Assembly (NCBI GenBank): GCA_005778045.1
Contig: SXKQ01000192.1
Coordinates: 1-20,396, forward strand
Reading direction: 5' to 3'
Origin: Planctomycetia bacterium
GTDB taxonomy: Bacteria; Planctomycetota; UBA1135; GCA-002686595
DNA: 20,396 bases
Positions 16,477 through 20,396 of the stretch are shown in pieces. The stretch's first letter is position 1. Each line of letters begins with the position of its first letter. The position numbers and the translations under genes are program-made. Under the pieces are notes generated by a model. It ran no database searches. It was not told where the DNA came from and saw nothing but the letters and a program-made list of their open reading frames with translations.

Positions 16477-17172
16477 ATGCAGACCGACGAACGATCCCGG
16501 CGTGATTCGCAGGCGCTGCGCGAGCTCGGGCGAGCCCTCGGGCTCGCGTGCGTGGGGCTCGTCGGAGCGCTGCCCCTCGCGAGCGGGCCCGCGGGGCGCG
16601 CCGGCGATCCGTTGCTCCTGCTCGCGTGGCTCGCGCTCTGCGCGGCGCCCTGCGGCGCGGCGCTGGTGGCCCTCGGCCTGCGGCCGTGGCCCTACGCGGC
16701 CGCCGTGGTCGGAGCGTGGGGGACTCTCGTAGTGATGGTGGCCGGAACCGCGGCGCGCGAGGTGCCGACGCCGCTGTGGGGCGTGCTGGCGCTCGCGGGG
16801 CTCACGGCGGGTGGAGCGGCTCTGGCCCAGCTCCTGCGCGCCTCCGCGCAGGTGGCGCTCGCGCTCGGGGCGCTCGGTCTCGGACTGGCGCTGCTTCCGG
16901 TCGCGCCGGGAATCGCTGGCGCGCCGTGGCCGACTTCCGTGGCGAGTGCGGCGCTCGATGCCTCGCCCGTCACGCTCGTGGCGGAAGCGAGCGGTATCGA
17001 CTGGATGCGGACGGCGGGCGTTTATGATGCCTCCGGCACGGACCGGCTGGAGCGCACTCCGTGGAGCGGCGAGCTTGCGGGTCCGGTCGCGCTTGTGTTG
17101 GGATGTGCCGCGTTGGGTATCGCCGCGCTCGTCCGGCGCTCGCCCAGCCCGAAGGAGCCAGCCTCCACATGA
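16477..17172 (+). CDS. Polytopic membrane protein of unknown function
   Basis: A 231-residue, very Ala/Leu/Gly-rich protein with about six predicted membrane helices (roughly 19-38, 45-66, 71-91, 98-116, 121-142 and 202-221). A polar loop of about 60 residues lies between the last two and carries the conspicuous SGIDWMRTAGVYDASGTD. The N-terminus is charged (QTDERSRRDSQ). I do not recognise a family. AAAGGG is 3 bases before the ATG, a rather close ribosome site. Its stop overlaps the start of the NIL-domain gene (ATGA), so it is the first gene of a translationally coupled trio with a gamma-glutamyltransferase. A membrane role linked to those two is inference from position only. Because the composition is simple, the existence of the gene rests on the ATGA overlap and the clean helix pattern. 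Confidence 0.68.
   Translation: MQTDERSRRDSQALRELGRALGLACVGLVGALPLASGPAGRAGDPLLLLAWLALCAAPCGAALVALGLRPWPYAAAVVGAWGTLVVMVAGTAAREVPTPLWGVLALAGLTAGGAALAQLLRASAQVALALGALGLGLALLPVAPGIAGAPWPTSVASAALDASPVTLVAEASGIDWMRTAGVYDASGTDRLERTPWSGELAGPVALVLGCAALGIAALVRRSPSPKEPAST
17152..17157 (+). promoter_or_regulatory. Shine-Dalgarno AAGGAG for the NIL-domain gene
   Basis: This is the best ribosome-binding match in the window. It lies inside the end of the upstream membrane protein gene, 11 bases before ATG 17169 and 14 before the second ATG at 17172. The spacing is a little long for either start, so re-initiation through the ATGA overlap may contribute. Confidence 0.5.
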
Positions 17173-17414
17173 TGCGCAAGTACTTCTGCACGTTCCCCCA
17201 GCAACTGATCAGGGAGCCGATCGTCAGCCACACGCTGGGTGTGAAGTTCGGCGTGATCCCGAACATCCGAGCCGCGAGCATCACCGACACCATGGCGCTG
17301 GTCGCGGTCGAGATCGAGGGCGATGGCGCGGCCATCGAGCGTTCGGTCGAGTACCTGCGCGAGCGTGGCGTCAAAGTCGAGGAGATGCAGGACGAGGTCG
17401 GGAAGGCCAAGTGA
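17169..17414 (+). CDS. Stand-alone NIL-domain protein
   Basis: An 81-residue protein starting MMRKYFCTFPQQLIREP. An ACT-like NIL domain covers nearly all of it: a first strand with YFCTFP, then helix-strand text VSHTLGVKFGVIPNIRAASI, then ALVAVEIEGDGAAIERSVEYL and VKVEEM. NIL domains sit at the C-terminus of methionine-importer ATPases (MetN), where they bind methionine and regulate transport, and beside ferredoxin domains in proteins linked to sulfur amino-acid synthesis. Here there is no ATPase or ferredoxin partner in the same chain. Either ATG (17169 or 17172) could be used. The gene overlaps its upstream neighbour by ATGA and its downstream neighbour by GTGA, which argues for fixed stoichiometry. 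A ligand-sensing role for a sulfur amino acid or peptide is inference. Confidence 0.87.
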   Translation: MMRKYFCTFPQQLIREPIVSHTLGVKFGVIPNIRAASITDTMALVAVEIEGDGAAIERSVEYLRERGVKVEEMQDEVGKAK

Positions 17415-19114
17415 AGGCGCTCGGGCTCGCGGCGGCGCTGGCGCTCGTCGGCTGCGCTGCGACCGGGGAGAGGTTGCCGCGCGAGGGTGCAGTCGTGTGC
17501 GAGCAGCCGCTCGCGGCCGATGTCGGCGTGCAAGTCCTGCGCGCTGGCGGCAATGCCGCGGACGCGGCCGTGGCGACGGCGCTGGCGCTCGCGGTTGTGT
17601 ATCCGCAGGCGGGAAATCTGGGCGGCGGCGGCTTCGCCCTGTGGGCCGAGCATCGCGGCGAAGTGCTAGCGCTCGACTTTCGCGAGGTGGCGCCGGCGAA
17701 GGCGGACACGCAGCGGCTGTTCGACGAGCAGGGGGAGCCGCTGGTTGAGCTGCTCCTGTGGAGCCCGCTCGGTGTCGGCGTGCCGGGATCGCCGGCCGGC
17801 CTCGAGGATCTGCTCGCGCGCTGCGGCTCGGGACTCTTCACGCTCGCGCAGCTCTGTGCGCCCGCGATTCAGCTGGCGCGCGAGGGAATCGCGGTCGACG
17901 CGTTCCTCGCGGAGGAACTGCGAGACGCGGAGTCGCGCGAGCGCTTTGAGCGCAGCCCTGCGGCCATGGCGCTCTTCTATCCCGGCGGTGAGCCGCTCGC
18001 GGCCGGGGCGCGGCTCGTGCAGCCGGAGCTCGCGCGCACTCTCGAGTTGTATGCACGTCAGGGAGCGCGTGGCTTCTACACGGGCGAGACGGCGGACGAG
18101 CTCGTGGCGGAGCTAGAGCGCGCGTCACGGTCCTTGCCCGAGGGGCAGCGCTGGGACTCCGGCTGGATCGAGTCGGGAGATCTGGCGGCGTACCAGCCGG
18201 TATGGCGCGAGCCGTTGCGCGCGGAGTTCCGCGGGCACGAGGTGTGGACGATGCCGCCACCGAGCTCGGGCGGCGTGATCTTGCTGCAAGTTGCTGCCGT
18301 GCTGGAGCGCGCAGGCGCGATCGGCGCGACCTATGACGCAGCGTTTGCGCACGCGCTCGCCGAGGCGTTCCGCCTTGCCTTCGCGGAGCGCGCCGAGGTG
18401 CTCGGCGATCCTGCTTTTGCCTCCGTGCCCGTCGAACGCCTGCTCGGAAACGCGTGGGTCGAGCGAGCGGCCGAGTCGATCGGCGAGCGTGCGGCGCTCG
18501 ACAGCGTGCCTACGTTGCGCAGCGAAGGCGTGAACACGACGCACCTGTCGGTGATCGACCGTGAGGGCAACGCCGTCTCGCTCACAACGACGCTCAACTC
18601 GACGTTTGGGTGCGGACGCATGGTGGAGGGCGCTGGGTTCCTGCTGAACAACGAGCTCGACGATTTTGCGCTCGGCGGTGGCGTGCGCAACCAGTTTGGG
18701 CTGGTGGGCAGCGACGCCAACAAGTTGCGAGCGGGTGCACGGCCGTTGTCGTCGATGACTCCGACGATCGTGCGCAAGGAAGGCTGCGTGGAGCTGGTGC
18801 TCGGTAGCCCGGGTGGCCCGCGCATCATCACGGCCGTGGCGCAGGTGTTCCTGCGCTTGCTCGCGTTCGGCGAGCCGCTTGCGGACGCGGTAGCGAGCCC
18901 GCGCCTGCACCAGCAGTGGAGCCCGCGTACAACGCGCGTCGAGCGCGACTTCTCCACGCAGCTTGCCGAGTCGCTGCGCGCGCGCGGCCACGAGGTCGAG
19001 CGCTCGACGGGCACCTTCGCGAGCGTGCAGGCGATCCACGTTGCGCCGGATGGCAGCGTGTGCGGAGCGAGTGATCCGCGCCGTGGCGGCGCAGCGCGCA
19101 CAGAGCTGCGCTGA
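17411..19114 (+). CDS. ggt: Lipoprotein gamma-glutamyltransferase (glutathione hydrolase)
   Basis: A 567-residue Ntn-hydrolase precursor. The start GTG 17411 overlaps the NIL-domain stop (GTGA) and opens a lipoprotein signal, MKALGLAAALALVGC, with the lipid-carrying Cys at 15. The mature enzyme should therefore be membrane-anchored, on the outer side of the inner membrane or on the outer membrane. Family marks are AGGNAADAAVA (45-55), GNLGGGGF, substrate-carboxylate Arg in DFREVAP (R91), PPPSSGG, and the autocleavage site with nucleophile T376 in NTTHLSVID. Self-cleavage before T376 gives the large and small subunits. LNSTFG and GSPGGPRI, near the active-site rim, are present. It hydrolyses glutathione and other gamma-glutamyl peptides or transfers the glutamyl group, releasing Cys-Gly for cysteine salvage. 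GGAAGG 4 bases before the GTG plus the overlap suggests coupled translation. A hairpin terminator lies downstream. Confidence 0.95.
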   Translation: MKALGLAAALALVGCAATGERLPREGAVVCEQPLAADVGVQVLRAGGNAADAAVATALALAVVYPQAGNLGGGGFALWAEHRGEVLALDFREVAPAKADTQRLFDEQGEPLVELLLWSPLGVGVPGSPAGLEDLLARCGSGLFTLAQLCAPAIQLAREGIAVDAFLAEELRDAESRERFERSPAAMALFYPGGEPLAAGARLVQPELARTLELYARQGARGFYTGETADELVAELERASRSLPEGQRWDSGWIESGDLAAYQPVWREPLRAEFRGHEVWTMPPPSSGGVILLQVAAVLERAGAIGATYDAAFAHALAEAFRLAFAERAEVLGDPAFASVPVERLLGNAWVERAAESIGERAALDSVPTLRSEGVNTTHLSVIDREGNAVSLTTTLNSTFGCGRMVEGAGFLLNNELDDFALGGGVRNQFGLVGSDANKLRAGARPLSSMTPTIVRKEGCVELVLGSPGGPRIITAVAQVFLRLLAFGEPLADAVASPRLHQQWSPRTTRVERDFSTQLAESLRARGHEVERSTGTFASVQAIHVAPDGSVCGASDPRRGGAARTELR

Positions 19115-19153
19115 CCTTCCCAAGCTCGAAATCGGGCGCTCGGGAGCGCGAGC

Positions 19154-19202
19154 GAGCGAGTCGCGTGCAGGGGCGCCGTTGGCCCAAGGGAGCGAGTCGC
19201 GT
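19154..19202. repeat. 13-base direct repeat in the gap after ggt
   Basis: GAGCGAGTCGCGT occurs at 19154-19166 and again at 19190-19202, 36 bases apart, in the 242-base gap between ggt and the convergent gene. There are only two copies. In sequence this rich in GC it could be a chance or slippage product; no role is claimed. Confidence 0.35.
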
Positions 19203-19292
19203 TGCGGTGGAGCGTGGCGGGATCTCGCGTTGGGGAGCGCTTGCCCGCGCTCGCATCTGGGGTCAGGGCGGCGTCACGGCCGTCTTGGAAAG

Positions 19293-19337
19293 CACTCGCG
19301 CTCGCCCCGATCGCTTCGATCGGGGCGAGCGCGAGTG
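19293..19337. terminator. Strong bidirectional hairpin terminator between convergent genes
   Basis: Arms 19293-19313 and 19317-19337 are perfect 21-base reverse complements (CACTCGCGCTCGCCCCGATCG on the left) with a 3-base loop CTT. The hairpin lies between the ends of ggt (19114) and the minus-strand gene (19357), where a terminator for both is expected. Neither side has a proper T-run, so it may be a T-less intrinsic terminator or an RNA-end stabiliser. Confidence 0.75.
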
Positions 19338-19356
19338 AGAGCAAGTTCAGGCGCGG

Positions 19357-20396
19357 TTAGAAGTCTTCGAGGCCGCTGGCGGCCTTGCCATCACCCTCGG
19401 CGGGCTTGGCAGCTTCGCCTTGCTTCGGGAGCTGCTTGGTGAAGCCGAGCCACTGCTGCTCATCCTCGCCGACGGTCTCCCAGATCTCGAACCACTTCTT
19501 GATCGCCTTCTTGTTGTAGACGACGTCCGTGGGCTCGGTCGTGTACTGCCAGCCGAAGTTTCTGCCATTGCAGATGCGCTCGAGCGTCTTCTGGATCAGG
19601 TCGCCGGCCTTGCGGCCGTCGTCCGTGGCCGGATTGATCGTGCGGAACTGGTTCAGCAGCGCCGGGACCGCGAGGCGTCCGGATTCCTGCAGGCGCTTGC
19701 CGGCACGACCGCCCTTGGCGCCCGCAGCCGGGTCAATCAGGGTGCGAGCGTCGTCCTGCAGGGTTGCCCACTGCTCGTCGCTGCACGAGGATTGCTTGGG
19801 CAGCACGGGAAAAGCGGTCAGGTCGATGTCGTCGATGACGTTGGAGCCCGCGGCCTTCGGCGTCACGGGCTTGTCCGCTTGCTTCTCTCCGCTCGCGGAG
19901 GAAGCGGCCGGCGCGTCGCCGCCCTTCTGTTGATCGGCGGCGGCTGCCGCAGCGAGACGGGCCGCGTCGGCGGCCTCCATTTCGGCCTTGTCCTTGGCGG
20001 CCTGAGCCTCGGCGGCTTCGCGCTTCTGCTTGGTGAGCGCTTCGGCGGCCTCCTGCTCGGTCTTCTCGTCGGCCGGCATCTTCACTCCGAACCACCATGC
20101 GGAGGCGCCGATCATGGCGACGCAGAACACCGCACTGAGGATCATCGGGGTGTTGCTCTTCTTCTTTGGCGTGTGGCGCGCGCGCTTGCCCTCGGCCTCG
20201 CCCTGCTCCGCGGCGCCCGTCTTGGACTTGGAAGCCGCGGGCGTCGTGGCGCCGGACTTAACCTTGCTCGCGGCGCTCGCGGCGGCGTCGCGCACGCTCG
20301 GGGCGGCTGACTTGGCGGCGGCCGCAGGCTTCGTGGGAGCGGCGGCCGCAGGCTTCGTGGGAGCGGTGGCCGCAGGCTTCGTGGGAGCGGTGGCCG
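19357..20396 (-). CDS. Single-pass membrane protein with Ala/Lys/Pro repeat tail and unknown C-terminal domain (5' end cut)
   Basis: The frame is open to the right edge, so the gene is cut; a GTG at 20295 is internal to the frame and not a convincing start. The visible part has, in order: a low-complexity Ala/Pro/Thr/Lys tail encoded by a 24-base tandem repeat (APTKPAAA units); a basic stretch (KRARHTPKKK); one membrane helix (about 20151-20080, TPMILSAVFCVAMIGASAWWF); an Ala/Glu/Lys coiled-coil-like segment (about 20073-19927); a Pro/Ala linker; and a C-terminal domain of about 130 residues with SGRLAVPALLNQFRTI, LERICNGRNFGW and KKAIKKWFEIW. The positive charges before the helix predict the tail inside and the C-terminal domain outside the membrane. 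I do not recognise the domain, though I associate its wording with Planctomycetota proteins. The tail could bind nucleic acid or act as a spacer; that is speculation. The hairpin at 19293-19337 would end its transcript. Confidence 0.72.
   Translation of the reverse strand, partial: ATAPTKPAATAPTKPAAAAPTKPAAAAKSAAPSVRDAAASAASKVKSGATTPAASKSKTGAAEQGEAEGKRARHTPKKKSNTPMILSAVFCVAMIGASAWWFGVKMPADEKTEQEAAEALTKQKREAAEAQAAKDKAEMEAADAARLAAAAAADQQKGGDAPAASSASGEKQADKPVTPKAAGSNVIDDIDLTAFPVLPKQSSCSDEQWATLQDDARTLIDPAAGAKGGRAGKRLQESGRLAVPALLNQFRTINPATDDGRKAGDLIQKTLERICNGRNFGWQYTTEPTDVVYNKKAIKKWFEIWETVGEDEQQWLGFTKQLPKQGEAAKPAEGDGKAASGLEDF
20320..20396. repeat. 24-base in-frame tandem repeat, at least 3.2 copies, cut by window edge
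   Basis: Units at 20320-20343, 20344-20367 and 20368-20391, plus five bases of a fourth, differ only at the last base of the unit (C or T). Read on the minus strand they encode APTKPAA followed by Ala or Thr. Near identity at third codon positions means the copies are recent or homogenised, and the copy number may vary between strains. Confidence 0.9.

Noticed and set aside
14573..16732. Plus-strand open frame of 719 codons opposite the flippase and GT39-like genes
   Set aside because: It spans two opposite-strand genes with clear membrane-helix patterns and gives an implausible Arg/Glu/His-rich protein.
16811..17410. Upstream extension of the ggt frame
   Set aside because: It overlaps two other genes in a different frame; the lipoprotein signal starts precisely at GTG 17411.
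1..20396. tRNA or rRNA genes, CRISPR arrays, transposases, phage genes
   Set aside because: No cloverleaf-like or rRNA-like stretch, no spaced repeats beyond those listed, and no recognisable mobile-element protein on either strand.

Overview
The window is about 20.4 kb of uniformly GC-rich, densely coding bacterial chromosome. It carries twelve intact or edge-cut protein genes and one decayed gene. I see no RNA gene, insertion sequence, CRISPR array or replication origin. The organism looks Gram-negative: there is an O-antigen-type flippase, a lipoprotein gamma-glutamyltransferase, a Tat-exported oxidoreductase and a giant secreted macroglobulin-like protein. Several proteins (the ~2,100-residue macroglobulin-like protein, the arylsulfotransferase-family protein, the small decayed membrane protein) resemble what I remember from Planctomycetota, and few starts have a strong Shine-Dalgarno. 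The phylum is inference, not proof.

Left third (1-9631): a giant alpha-2-macroglobulin-like protein (+) faces an OGFOD2-like 2-oxoglutarate/Fe(II) oxygenase (-). The oxygenase lies just downstream of an arylsulfotransferase-family secreted protein (-). The arylsulfotransferase gene diverges from a Tat-exported aldo/keto reductase (+) across a 51-base gap that holds a 9-base inverted repeat.

Middle (9632-16393): first comes a truncated, frameshifted remnant of a small membrane protein and a 228-base leader with a perfect 19-base palindrome. A surface-polysaccharide block follows. It consists of a glutamine-dependent sugar amidotransferase (+), in which a class II glutaminase is fused to a WbpG/PseA-like PP-loop enzyme. 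Converging on it is a tight three-gene minus-strand operon: flippase, GT-C (GT39-like) membrane glycosyltransferase, then GT2 glycosyltransferase with two membrane helices. Together these suggest assembly of a lipid-linked glycan carrying an amidino or amide sugar, its flipping, and sugar transfer at the membrane.

Right part (16477-20396): three genes overlap at their stop and start codons: a polytopic membrane protein of unknown function, a stand-alone NIL-domain protein, and a lipoprotein gamma-glutamyltransferase. They end at a perfect 21-bp hairpin, beyond which a convergent single-pass membrane protein with an Ala/Lys/Pro repeat tail runs off the right edge.

I found no clear-cut new defence or mobile system. 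The best candidates for something undescribed are the self-contained glutaminase/sugar-amidotransferase fusion and the coupled membrane protein-NIL-GGT operon.
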